NCBI RefSeq assembly: GCF_900220985.1
Contig: NZ_OCPC01000001.1
Location: forward strand, 660,836-724,835
Source of the DNA: Parahoeflea halophila
GTDB lineage: Bacteria > Pseudomonadota > Alphaproteobacteria > Rhizobiales > Rhizobiaceae
Reading direction: 5' to 3'
DNA: 64,000 nt
Part shown: positions 17,963 through 28,220 of the stretch, in pieces
Numbering within the stretch: the first letter of the stretch is position 1
Layout of the letters: the number at the start of each line of letters is the position of its first letter
Program-made: the position numbers and the translations under genes
Notes under the pieces: model-generated
Database searches by the model: none
The model's input: only the letters and a program-made list of their open reading frames with translations
What the model was told of the DNA's origin: nothing

Positions 17963-18733
17963 TTAGGGAAGCCGCATGGTCTCGATCAATTCGACATCAA
18001 AATCGCGGCAGATTTTGCGCACCCTTTCGTCCGGGCACCGATCGGTGACGAAAGTATCGACCTGCTCAAGATGACCGATGCGCACTGGCGCCGTCCGTTC
18101 GAACTTGGTCGAATCTGCCACAAGGATCACGTGGCGCGCATTGGCGATGATGGCTTGCGCCACCTTCACTTCGCGGAAATCATAGTCAAGCAACGCCCCG
18201 TCCGGATCAATCGCCGAGGTGCCGATGACTGCGTAATCCACCTTGAACTGGCGGATGAAATCCACCGCCGCTTCACCGACGATACCACCGTCGGATGCCC
18301 GCACGACACCACCGGCAATTACCACCTCGAATTGGGTGAAGGGCCGCATCCGGTTGGCAACATTGATGTTGTTGGTGATGATCATCAACGGCCCGTGCCG
18401 CAACAGAGCCTGGCTCACCGCTTCGGTTGTTGTCCCGATATTGATGAACAGGGAGGCATTGTCGCTGATCAGTTTCGCAGCGGCCTCGCCGATGGTCTGT
18501 TTTTCATCTGCAGCAATCTTGCCGCGCTGGGCATATTCCATGTTTTGCGTGCTTGACGGGATCACCGCCCCGCCATGGATGCGCATCAGCAACTGCCGCT
18601 CGCATAAATCGTTGAGATCCTTGCGTATGGTTTGCGGCGTTACGTCAAAATGGGTCGCCAGTTCATCAACAAGAACCCGGCCCTCTGTCTTGGCGAGTTC
18701 GATTATCTCGGAGTGGCGCGGAGCAAGATACAT
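17963..18733 (-). CDS. glpR: DeoR-family transcriptional regulator, probable glycerol-3-phosphate repressor GlpR
   Basis: 256 aa. N-terminal DeoR winged helix (RHSEIIELAKTEGRVLVDELATHFDVTPQTIRKDLNDLCERQLLMRIHGGA) is followed by the DeoRC sugar-phosphate sensor domain with INIGTTTEAVSQAL, ITNNINVANRM and the ADSTKFER segment. Close overall pattern to GlpR of proteobacteria. The glpD-glpK operon is 13 kb away, and similar CGAAA-rich repeats precede glpR and glpD, which supports the assignment. Standing alone between an efflux pump and bicarbonate transporter genes, so the name rests on sequence pattern and shared repeats. Confidence 0.8.
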   Translation of the reverse strand: MYLAPRHSEIIELAKTEGRVLVDELATHFDVTPQTIRKDLNDLCERQLLMRIHGGAVIPSSTQNMEYAQRGKIAADEKQTIGEAAAKLISDNASLFINIGTTTEAVSQALLRHGPLMIITNNINVANRMRPFTQFEVVIAGGVVRASDGGIVGEAAVDFIRQFKVDYAVIGTSAIDPDGALLDYDFREVKVAQAIIANARHVILVADSTKFERTAPVRIGHLEQVDTFVTDRCPDERVRKICRDFDVELIETMRLP

Positions 18734-18775
18734 CTGGATCGTCTTCCGAAGGTTACGGGTTTCGCAACCAGTCTA

Positions 18776-18793
18776 AAACGAAAGAAACGAAAA
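18776..18793. promoter_or_regulatory. Candidate GlpR autoregulatory operator
   Basis: Tandem AAACGAAA units (18776-18783 and 18785-18792) 43-60 bp upstream of the glpR start. DeoR regulators bind short direct or inverted repeats of this kind. AAACGAAAG also occurs upstream of glpD at 34339-34347. Confidence 0.45.
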
Positions 18794-18836
18794 TCACAAT
18801 ACGTATAACTGTTTCGGTAAAGCTTCGCTTTGTTCG

Positions 18837-19148
18837 CTAGAACCGGTCGGGTCGCACCACTTCCACGTTGCTGATCGTAATCACGCCCATTTGCGGGCTG
18901 ACGACGTCGAAGATGTCGGCAAGAACCCGGTCCAGGTCTTCGGGGTCGAGAACCACCAGCACCATCACCATCTGTCCCGCATCACCGACCATCCCTTCGC
19001 GGTCCCATTCCCCCTCGGAACCCGATCCGGACAGCGCCGGAAACACCGTAAAACCCTTCACCCCGGCCTCGGTCAGATGACGCTGAACGCGCTTGAGGAT
19101 AGGCCGTTCGCAAATGATCTGGATCTGCTTTTTCGCAAATGTATGCAT
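18837..19148 (-). CDS. P-II-family protein, SbtB-like
   Basis: 103-aa PII-like signalling protein. Beta-alpha-beta pattern begins KQIQIICERPILKRVQRHLTEAGVKGFTVFPALSG, with a T-loop-like region GSGSEGEWDREG (41-52) and a C-terminal VITISNVEVVRPDRF. It is 14 bp downstream of the SbtA-type transporter gene. SbtB proteins trimerise, bind adenine nucleotides and gate the SbtA bicarbonate transporter. It lacks the uridylylation-loop sequence of GlnB/GlnK, so nitrogen signalling is less likely. Confidence 0.8.
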   Translation of the reverse strand: MHTFAKKQIQIICERPILKRVQRHLTEAGVKGFTVFPALSGSGSEGEWDREGMVGDAGQMVMVLVVLDPEDLDRVLADIFDVVSPQMGVITISNVEVVRPDRF

Positions 19149-19162
19149 GATGATCTCCTCGA

Positions 19163-20158
19163 TTAGCCCGACGCCGTCTGCGCCAATGCAATATAGGCGG
19201 GAATGCCGATGGTCAGATTCATCGGGAAGGTAATGCCGAGCGACAGCGTCAGATAGATCGAGGGCCGCGCTTCGGGAAGTGCAAGTCGCAGGGCCGCGGG
19301 CACCGCAATGTAGGATGCGGAAGCGCCGAGAACCATCAACAGCGCCACACCACCGGTCGAAAGCCCGATGGCAAGTCCTGCAGCAAGCGCGAAAACGGCG
19401 CCGATATAGGGCATGACCAGGCCGAACAGCACCAGCCCCGGGCTCATGTGCTTCCATCCCGACCGGATACCGCGCCCAGCAACGGCGCCCATGTCGAGCA
19501 GAAACAGGCACAAGACCCCCTTGAACGGATCGACTATGAAGGGCGCAATATCGGCAAGCCCTTTCGGTCCGGCCAGGAATCCGATCACGAAGGAACCGAC
19601 AAGCACCACGACCGAGGAATTGAGCATGACTTCGGTCATGAGCCCTTCCTGACGCCCGCCGGACTTCGCGGCAGCTTCAGAGGCAGGCCTGCCTTTATGG
19701 GCCAGATAGAGCGCAACCAGGATGGCGGGCGTCTCCATCACCGCTGCGACGGCGACCAGGTAACCTTCAAAACCAAGACCGGCCACCCGCAGGGCCTCGC
19801 TCCCGGCGACAAAGGTGACAATCGAGATCGAGCCGTAATGCGCAGCAACCGCAGCACGGTCGACCCTTTCCAGCCGTGCCATCACCGTCAGCAGACCAAA
19901 AGCTACGAGCGGAATAAGGGCCGAAAGCACCATCCCTGCGAGCAGCGCCATAACGATGTCGATCCCGAGCCCATGTTCGGCGACCGCAACCCCGCCCTTG
20001 AAGCCGATTGCCAGCATCAGGTAGATCGACAGGGTCTTGGCCACCGCCTCCGGCAGCGTCAGCTGTGCACCGGCGAGAGTGCCCATGAAACCAAGTGCGA
20101 AAAACAGCACCGCTGGTGACAGCAGGTTTGCGCTTGCCAGCGCCAGAATGTCTTGCAT
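19163..20158 (-). CDS. Sodium-dependent bicarbonate transporter family permease (SbtA, DUF897)
   Basis: 331-aa membrane protein with about ten hydrophobic segments in two inverted halves. The family hallmark AAHYGSISIVTFVAG is present, with LMLAIGFKGG near the first half and LLDMGAVAGRG and VLGASASYIAVPAALRLALPEA in the second. The central cytosolic linker is short. Together with the SbtB-like gene it forms an SbtAB operon; in cyanobacteria such pairs import bicarbonate. Here it may supply carboxylases or balance CO2, or transport another anion. Confidence 0.85.
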   Translation of the reverse strand: MQDILALASANLLSPAVLFFALGFMGTLAGAQLTLPEAVAKTLSIYLMLAIGFKGGVAVAEHGLGIDIVMALLAGMVLSALIPLVAFGLLTVMARLERVDRAAVAAHYGSISIVTFVAGSEALRVAGLGFEGYLVAVAAVMETPAILVALYLAHKGRPASEAAAKSGGRQEGLMTEVMLNSSVVVLVGSFVIGFLAGPKGLADIAPFIVDPFKGVLCLFLLDMGAVAGRGIRSGWKHMSPGLVLFGLVMPYIGAVFALAAGLAIGLSTGGVALLMVLGASASYIAVPAALRLALPEARPSIYLTLSLGITFPMNLTIGIPAYIALAQTASG

Positions 20159-20256
20159 GAAATGCCTAGCCCCTTGCCCAACGAATTTCGGTCAAATGTA
20201 GGACGCATAGCCATCCTGCGCCAGTCGATGCGGCTGAGAATTTTGGCGGAAACGCG

Positions 20257-21174
20257 TCAGCTTTGCGACGAGCGCCGCCGCAGGATTTCGGCAAAGAACA
20301 GGGCCGCGTCATGCGGCCGGTCGGCCTCGCGCGTGATCAGGCCGACTGCACCCATGGTCGAGCCTGTATCGATCGGCAACTCGACGAACTCTTCCGATGC
20401 CAGTTCCGCGGCCACCACCCCGCGCGAAATGATCCAGATCGCATCGGTTGATCGCAGAAAGGCGCGGCCGAAACTGTCCGACACTGTCTCCACTGCCTTG
20501 ACCGGCGGCGCCATGCCCTGCTCCAGCATCAGCCGTTCGACAAAGGGATGGATGATCGACCCGGCCGGAGGAACGAGGACCGGATGGCGCGAAAGAATAT
20601 CTGCCGCCACCTGCCTCTGCCTCGACAGTGGATGATTGTTGTGAACAATGAACGCCACCCGGTCGCGGTAGAGCGGCTCAAAACGCAGGCTCGCCATGTT
20701 CTCGGGCGCCGGCATCCGCCCCATCACCAGGTCGAGATCGCCCTTGCGCAGCTGGTCGAGCAACACCCGGTTTTCGCCGGTCGTGACCCTGAGTGGGCTT
20801 TTCAGCCCTGAATCCAGAAAATCCGCCACGGCACCCGGCATGATGGTGGCGGACACCGTCGGCAGCGCACCGATGCGCACCGGCGGACCAGTCACGGTGG
20901 CGACATTCGCCAATGCCGCGATGCCACCGCGCACGGCAGCCAGCCCCGAGCCGGCATGGGAAAGGAAGACCTCGCCCTGATGCGACAGCCTGATGCCCCG
21001 GCCATCACGCTCGACCAGCGCCGCACCGACGATCTGCTCGAGTTCGCGGATCGTCCGTGTCACCGCCGGCTGGGTCAGCGACAAGGTGATCGCCGCGCGG
21101 CCGACGCTTTTCTGACGCGCCACTTCGACAAAGGCTTCGAGATGCCGGATCTTGATACGCCGTGATATATCCAT
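20257..21174 (-). CDS. pcaQ: LysR-family regulator of the pca genes, PcaQ
   Basis: 305 aa. N-terminal LysR HTH (KIRHLEAFVEVARQKSVGRAAITLSLTQPAVTRTIRELEQIVGAALVERDGRGIRLSHQGE) and a periplasmic-binding-protein-like effector domain. Divergent from pcaC with a 77-bp gap, the standard rhizobial arrangement. PcaQ activates pca genes with beta-carboxy-cis,cis-muconate or gamma-carboxymuconolactone as coinducer. Position and LysR type make the name reasonably safe. Confidence 0.9.
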   Translation of the reverse strand: MDISRRIKIRHLEAFVEVARQKSVGRAAITLSLTQPAVTRTIRELEQIVGAALVERDGRGIRLSHQGEVFLSHAGSGLAAVRGGIAALANVATVTGPPVRIGALPTVSATIMPGAVADFLDSGLKSPLRVTTGENRVLLDQLRKGDLDLVMGRMPAPENMASLRFEPLYRDRVAFIVHNNHPLSRQRQVAADILSRHPVLVPPAGSIIHPFVERLMLEQGMAPPVKAVETVSDSFGRAFLRSTDAIWIISRGVVAAELASEEFVELPIDTGSTMGAVGLITREADRPHDAALFFAEILRRRSSQS

Positions 21175-21179
21175 ATCAA

Positions 21180-21193
21180 TTATGTGATCATAA
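21180..21193. promoter_or_regulatory. Candidate PcaQ-binding site (LysR T-N11-A type)
   Basis: Inverted repeat TTATG-N4-CATAA in the pcaQ-pcaC gap, 6 bp upstream of the pcaQ start and about 59 bp from pcaC. It fits the LysR T-N11-A box; the rhizobial PcaQ motif has a similar inverted-repeat-N4 layout but different outer bases. Confidence 0.45.
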
Positions 21194-21251
21194 CTGCACT
21201 AAAAAATCATTATTCATTTCCATTTCAATATGCAAAGTGAAGACTGACGCA

Positions 21252-21662
21252 ATGAGGGAGGTTTTCGGGGTGGAAGCTAAATCCAAAGGCGAGCAGACCC
21301 GCCGTTCGGTTCTGGGTGACGCCCATGTGGACCGGGCGATTGCGGCCAGAACCCCCTTTGACGAACCTTTCCAGGAACTGATCACCGCAAGCGCCTGGGA
21401 GGGTCTCTGGTCTCGCCCGAACTGGAGCAAGCGCGACCGCTCGATCGTCACCATCGCGCTCCTCGCCGCCCTCGGCCACGAAGAGGAAATCGCCATGCAT
21501 GTCCGCGCTACGGCCAATACCGGCGCCACCGAAGATGATATTCGCGAGGCGCTCATGCATGTTGCAATCTATGCCGGTGTACCCGCCGCCAACACCGCGT
21601 TTCGCATTGCCAAGCGAACCCTGGCCGAAATGAATGCCGCCGAGGGAGGGGCGAAGGAATGA
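21252..21662 (+). CDS. pcaC: 4-carboxymuconolactone decarboxylase
   Basis: 136 aa AhpD-fold enzyme that decarboxylates gamma-carboxymuconolactone to beta-ketoadipate enol-lactone. [36 protein letters not shown], and [40 protein letters not shown] are characteristic of PcaC. The ATG at 21252 gives the usual length. It overlaps pcaH by four bases and heads the operon. The expected next-step enzyme PcaD is not encoded nearby. Confidence 0.95.
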   Translation: MREVFGVEAKSKGEQTRRSVLGDAHVDRAIAARTPFDEPFQELITASAWEGLWSRPNWSKRDRSIVTIALLAALGHEEEIAMHVRATANTGATEDDIREALMHVAIYAGVPAANTAFRIAKRTLAEMNAAEGGAKE

Positions 21663-22399
21663 AGAACAGCAAACCAACTGCTACCAGTTACTTCACCAGA
21701 GACCGCGCCTGGCACCCGAAGGCCTATGCGCCGGGCTACAAGTCCTCGGTTTTGCGCGCGCCGACGCGGCCGCTGATCGCGATCGGCAACTCGCTTTCCG
21801 AAACCACCGGCCCTGCCTTCGGCGATGACATTATCGGCCCGCTCGACAATGACCTGACACTCAATTTCGCCCGGCCGGGTGAAAGCGCCATCGGCGAACG
21901 CATCCTGGTTCACGGCCGGGTGCTCGATGAACGTGGCCAGCCGGTTCCCAAGGTGCTGCTGGAATTCTGGCAGGCCAATGCCGGCGGCCGCTACCGGCAC
22001 AAGAAGGATGGCTATCTCGCGCCGCTCGATCCGAACTTTGGCGGCTGCGGCCGAACCCTCACCGGCGACGACGGAAGTTACGCCTTCCGTACCATCCGTC
22101 CCGGCCCCTATCCCTGGCCGAACGGCCCCAATGACTGGCGCCCCGCCCACATCCACATCTCGGTTTTCGGTCAGGCCTTCGCCCAGCGCCTGATTACCCA
22201 GATGTATTTCGAGGGAGATCCGCTGATCCCGATCTGCCCGATTGTCCGCACCATCGCCGATCCGGCCGCCATCGAGCAACTCACCGCACGCCTCGACATG
22301 AACAGCTCCGCACCGATGGATGCGCTGGCCTACCGCTTCGACATCATCTTGCGCGGCAGCCGCTCGACCCTGTTCGAGAACCGGCCGGAGGGCAACTGA
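21659..22399 (+). CDS. pcaH: Protocatechuate 3,4-dioxygenase beta subunit
   Basis: 246 aa; carries the non-heme Fe(III) centre that cleaves protocatechuate ortho to the hydroxyls, giving 3-carboxy-cis,cis-muconate. Ligands are visible with the family spacing: Y112, Y151, H164 and H166 ([23 protein letters not shown]). It overlaps pcaC and is followed 1 bp later by pcaG, forming the alpha-beta enzyme. Confidence 0.97.
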   Translation: MKNSKPTATSYFTRDRAWHPKAYAPGYKSSVLRAPTRPLIAIGNSLSETTGPAFGDDIIGPLDNDLTLNFARPGESAIGERILVHGRVLDERGQPVPKVLLEFWQANAGGRYRHKKDGYLAPLDPNFGGCGRTLTGDDGSYAFRTIRPGPYPWPNGPNDWRPAHIHISVFGQAFAQRLITQMYFEGDPLIPICPIVRTIADPAAIEQLTARLDMNSSAPMDALAYRFDIILRGSRSTLFENRPEGN

Positions 22400-22400
22400 C

Positions 22401-23027
22401 ATGACCAACACTCCCAATGCACCGCTTTATCCGTTCAGGGAATCGCCGTCACAAACTGCCGGTCCCTACGTCCATATTGGCCTCACACCGAACGCCTGCG
22501 GCATTATCGGCGTCTATGGTGAAGACCTTGGCACAGCCATGGTTACCGACGCCACCAAAGGCGAGCGCATTACCCTCGAGCTCAGGGTGTTCGATGGCGG
22601 CGGCGCAGCGCTGAAGGACGTGCTAGTGGAAATCTGGCAGGCAGACGCCCAGGGCCTCTACAACAGCCCTGCGGAAAGGCGCGGCAATGCCGACCTGACC
22701 TTCACCGGCTGGGGACGCAGGGCCGCGGATTTAGAGACCGGCGTGCTCCGGTTTGAAACCATCAAGCCCGGCCCGATTCCCTTTCCCGATGGCCGCATGC
22801 AGGCGCCGCACATCAATGTCTGGATCGTCGCCCGTGGCATCAATCTCGGCCTCAACACGCGGATCTATTTCCGCGATGAAGCCGAGGCAAATGCCGATGA
22901 CCCGGTGCTGGCCAGGATCGAACATAGCGACCGTATCGAAACCTTGCTGGCCAAGGGTGCTGGCGGCAACTACAGCCTCGACATCCATCTGCAGGGCCCG
23001 CGGGAAACCGTCTTCTTCGACATCTGA
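22401..23027 (+). CDS. pcaG: Protocatechuate 3,4-dioxygenase alpha subunit
   Basis: 208 aa, sharing the dioxygenase fold (SPSQTAGPYVHIGLTP, LKDVLVEIWQADAQGLYNSP, IKPGPIPFPDGRMQAPHINVWIVARG, LNTRIYF) without the full iron-ligand set, as normal for PcaG. Start at the ATG directly after pcaH. Works as the partner of PcaH. Confidence 0.97.
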   Translation: MTNTPNAPLYPFRESPSQTAGPYVHIGLTPNACGIIGVYGEDLGTAMVTDATKGERITLELRVFDGGGAALKDVLVEIWQADAQGLYNSPAERRGNADLTFTGWGRRAADLETGVLRFETIKPGPIPFPDGRMQAPHINVWIVARGINLGLNTRIYFRDEAEANADDPVLARIEHSDRIETLLAKGAGGNYSLDIHLQGPRETVFFDI

Positions 23028-23041
23028 GAGAGAAATCGATC

Positions 23042-23896
23042 ATGGCGCAATTCATGACGTTGCCCGAGGCGGTAGCGCAGAACCTGAAATCCGGGGACAC
23101 CGCCGCATTTGAAGGTTTTACCCACCTTATCCCGCATGCCAGTGCGCACGAGGCGATCCGGCAGGGCGTCAAGGATCTGACGCTGGTGCGCATGACGCCG
23201 GACGTCATCTACGACCAGCTGATTGGCGTTGGCGCCGTGCGCAAGCTGATCTTCTCCTATGCTGGCAACCCCGGTGTCGGGCTGCTGCGGCGGGTCCGAG
23301 ATTCGGTGGAAAACGGCTGGCCGCACCGCATCGAGATCGAAGAGCATTCCCACGCCGCCATGGCCAATGCCTATGAGGCCGGCGCCGCCGGCCTGCCCTT
23401 TGCCGTCTTCCGCGGTTACAAGGGTGCGGGTCTGCCGGGCGTCAACAAGAACATCCGCGCAGTCACCTGCCCCTTCACCGGCGAGGAACTGGCTGCGGTT
23501 CCGGCGATCCGCCCCGACGTCAGCTTCATCCATGCGCAGAAAGCCGATCGCAACGGCAATGTGCTGGTCGAAGGCATTGTCGGCGTGCAAAAGGAAGCGG
23601 TTTTGGCAGCCAGACGCTCGGTCGTCACTGTCGAGGAAATCGTCGACGATCTCGACGCCCATCCCAACAGCTGTGTTCTGCCCGGCTGGGCGGTGACCGC
23701 CATCAGCCTCGTTCCCGGCGGCGCCCACCCCTCCTATGCCCACGGCTATTATCCCCGCGACAATGCGAGTTACATCGCCTGGGACAAGATCGCGGCAGAT
23801 CGCGACACCTTCCTTGCCTGGATGAAGGACAATGTTCTCGATGCCAGGCCGGAAGATTTCGCCGACCGGGTCAAACATTTGAGGAGCGCGGCATGA
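23042..23896 (+). CDS. pcaI: 3-oxoadipate CoA-transferase subunit A
   Basis: 284 aa, class I CoA-transferase alpha subunit. With PcaJ it moves CoA from succinyl-CoA to beta-ketoadipate. Early SGDTAAFEGFTHLIPHASAHEAIRQG and central GYKGAGLPG, HAQKADRNGNVLVEG are family features. GAGAGA precedes the ATG, and the stop overlaps the pcaJ start. Having pcaIJ inside the pca operon differs from rhizobia that keep them under PcaR elsewhere. Confidence 0.93.
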   Translation: MAQFMTLPEAVAQNLKSGDTAAFEGFTHLIPHASAHEAIRQGVKDLTLVRMTPDVIYDQLIGVGAVRKLIFSYAGNPGVGLLRRVRDSVENGWPHRIEIEEHSHAAMANAYEAGAAGLPFAVFRGYKGAGLPGVNKNIRAVTCPFTGEELAAVPAIRPDVSFIHAQKADRNGNVLVEGIVGVQKEAVLAARRSVVTVEEIVDDLDAHPNSCVLPGWAVTAISLVPGGAHPSYAHGYYPRDNASYIAWDKIAADRDTFLAWMKDNVLDARPEDFADRVKHLRSAA

Positions 23897-24687
23897 GCGA
23901 CAATGGTTTCACCTCCAATGAAATGATGACCATTGCGGCCTCCCGCGCCCTGAAAAGCGCCGATGTCTGCTTTGTCGGCATCGGCGCACCCTCGGCAGCC
24001 TGCAACATTGCGCGCCTGACCCATGCGCCGGACATTACCCTGATCTATGAAAGCGGCACCATCGGCACGGCGCCCAATGTCCTGCCGCTGTCGATCGGCG
24101 ACGGCGAATTGTGCGACACAGCCGTCACCACCGTCTCCGTGCCGGAGATGTTTCGCTACTGGCTGCAGGGCGGACGCGTCACCATCGGCTTTCTCGGGGC
24201 GGCCCAGATCGACCGCTTCGGCAACATCAACACGACCGTCATCGGCGACTATGACGCGCCGAAAACCCGCCTGCCCGGCGGCGGCGGCGCACCGGAGATT
24301 GCGTCATCCTGCGGCGAGATCTTCATCACGCTGAAGCAGTCGAGGCGCTCCATGGTCGACAAGATCGACTTCTTCACGAGTTTTGGCCATGGCGAAGGTG
24401 GCGATCACCGCGAGCGCCTGGGGATTACCACCAAGGGCCCCACTTTGATGGTTACAGACCTTGCGGTCTGGAAGCCCGATCCGGTAACACGTGAATTCAC
24501 CGTGGTCTCAATGCATCCCGGCGTCACGCGCGAAATGGTCCAGGCCGAATGCGGCTGGACCGTGCGCTTCGCCGATCAGCTTGAAGAGACCCCGGCTCCG
24601 ACAGAGACCGAGCTGAAAACGCTGCGCGATCTCAATGCCCGCACCAAAGCCGCCCACTCCGGCGGCAAATCTGGAGAAGCTGCCTGA
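23893..24687 (+). CDS. pcaJ: 3-oxoadipate CoA-transferase subunit B
   Basis: 264 aa beta subunit; the catalytic glutamate is probably in LIYESGTIG, followed by LPLSIGDGELCDTA. The region QIDRFGNINTTVIGDYDAPKTRLPGGGGAPEIASSC is diagnostic for the family. Overlaps pcaI and abuts pcaF (its stop shares a base with the pcaF start). Confidence 0.93.
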   Translation: MSDNGFTSNEMMTIAASRALKSADVCFVGIGAPSAACNIARLTHAPDITLIYESGTIGTAPNVLPLSIGDGELCDTAVTTVSVPEMFRYWLQGGRVTIGFLGAAQIDRFGNINTTVIGDYDAPKTRLPGGGGAPEIASSCGEIFITLKQSRRSMVDKIDFFTSFGHGEGGDHRERLGITTKGPTLMVTDLAVWKPDPVTREFTVVSMHPGVTREMVQAECGWTVRFADQLEETPAPTETELKTLRDLNARTKAAHSGGKSGEAA

Positions 24688-25892
24688 TGGCCGACGCATT
24701 TATCTGTGACTATGTCCGCACCCCGATAGGCCGTTTCGGCGGCGCCCTTTCCAGTGTCCGCGCCGATGATCTGGCTGCGGTTCCGCTCAGGGCACTCAAG
24801 GAGCGAAATACATCTGTCGATTGGGACGTGATCGAGGATGTCTATTTCGGCTGCGCCAACCAGGCCGGTGAAGACAACCGCAACGTCGCCCGCATGGCCA
24901 CCCTGCTCGCTGGCCTTCCGGTCTCGGTGCCGGGCACCACGCTCAACCGCCTGTGCGGTTCAGGCATGGACGCTGTTCTGTCCGCCTCCCGCATCATCAA
25001 GTCCGGTGAAGCCGAGCTGATCATCGCCGGTGGCGTCGAAAGCATGTCACGTGCCCCTTTCGTCATGCCCAAGGCTGACACCGCCTTCTCGCGCAATGCC
25101 GAAATCTATGACACCACCATCGGCTGGCGTTTCGTCAACCCGGCACTGAAGGCCCAGTACGGGGTCGATTCCATGCCGGAGACCGGCGAGAATGTTGCCG
25201 AGGAGTTCAATATCAGCCGCGAGGACCAGGACGCCTTTGCCCTGCGCAGCCAGACCCGCGCCGGCAAGGCCCAGGCCTCTGGCCGTTTTGCCAGGGAGAT
25301 CGTCGCGGTCAACATCCCGCAGCGCAAGGGCGATCCTGTCGTGGTCGACACCGATGAGCATCCGCGCCCGCAAACCACAATCGAGCAGCTGGCCAAGCTC
25401 AAGGCTCCGTTCCGCGCAGGCGGCAGCGTCACCGCCGGCAACGCCTCTGGCGTCAATGACGGTGCTGCAGCGCTTATCATCGCCAGCGAGGCCGCCGCCA
25501 AAAAGCACGGCCTCACCCCGATCGCCCGCATTCTCGGTGGTGCGACCGCCGGTGTCGATCCCCGCATCATGGGCATCGGCCCGGCGCCTGCGACCCGTAA
25601 GCTCTGTGCACAGCTTGGGCTCAAGCCATCCGACTTCGGCGTGATCGAACTCAACGAAGCCTTCGCGAGCCAGGGCATCGCCGTTCTGCGCGAGCTCGGC
25701 CTGCAGGAAGATGCCGATCACATCAACCCCAATGGCGGCGCCATCGCGCTCGGTCATCCGCTTGGCATGTCCGGTGCACGCATCACCGGCACGGCCGCGC
25801 TTGAACTGGCTGTTCGCAATGAAAAACTTGCGCTTGCCACCATGTGCATCGGCGTCGGCCAGGGCATCGCCATCGCGCTCGAGCGGGTCTGA
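24687..25892 (+). CDS. pcaF: 3-oxoadipyl-CoA thiolase
   Basis: 401-aa degradative thiolase cutting beta-ketoadipyl-CoA to succinyl-CoA and acetyl-CoA. All catalytic groups are present: C90 (LNRLCGSGMDAV), the NPNGGAIALGHPLGMSGAR histidine motif and the C-terminal MCIGVGQGIA cysteine. This contrasts with the Cys-less homologue at 4005-5174. Last step of the pathway. Confidence 0.95.
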   Translation: MADAFICDYVRTPIGRFGGALSSVRADDLAAVPLRALKERNTSVDWDVIEDVYFGCANQAGEDNRNVARMATLLAGLPVSVPGTTLNRLCGSGMDAVLSASRIIKSGEAELIIAGGVESMSRAPFVMPKADTAFSRNAEIYDTTIGWRFVNPALKAQYGVDSMPETGENVAEEFNISREDQDAFALRSQTRAGKAQASGRFAREIVAVNIPQRKGDPVVVDTDEHPRPQTTIEQLAKLKAPFRAGGSVTAGNASGVNDGAAALIIASEAAAKKHGLTPIARILGGATAGVDPRIMGIGPAPATRKLCAQLGLKPSDFGVIELNEAFASQGIAVLRELGLQEDADHINPNGGAIALGHPLGMSGARITGTAALELAVRNEKLALATMCIGVGQGIAIALERV

Positions 25893-25893
25893 A

Positions 25894-28130
<2,237 letters not shown>

Positions 28131-28149
28131 AGCCGATTTTCAAACGTTT

Positions 28150-28167
28150 GTTCAGCTTGCGTTCAGC
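28150..28167. promoter_or_regulatory. Paired GTTCAGC direct repeat upstream of an L,D-transpeptidase gene
   Basis: GTTCAGC at 28150-28156 and 28161-28167, spaced 11 bp (one helical turn), 54 bp before the start at 28221. Such repeats usually bind a response regulator dimer; identity unknown. Directly before it is the palindrome CAAACGTTTG. Confidence 0.4.
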
Positions 28168-28220
28168 AGACTCTGGCAATGGTATCTCCATCATTGTCGC
28201 TTTAGCCGCAGGTTGAGCCT

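Noticed and set aside
28141-28150. Palindrome CAAACGTTTG after pobA as a separate operator
   Set aside because: Ten-base palindromes occur by chance at this rate, and the adjacent phased repeats are the stronger signal.
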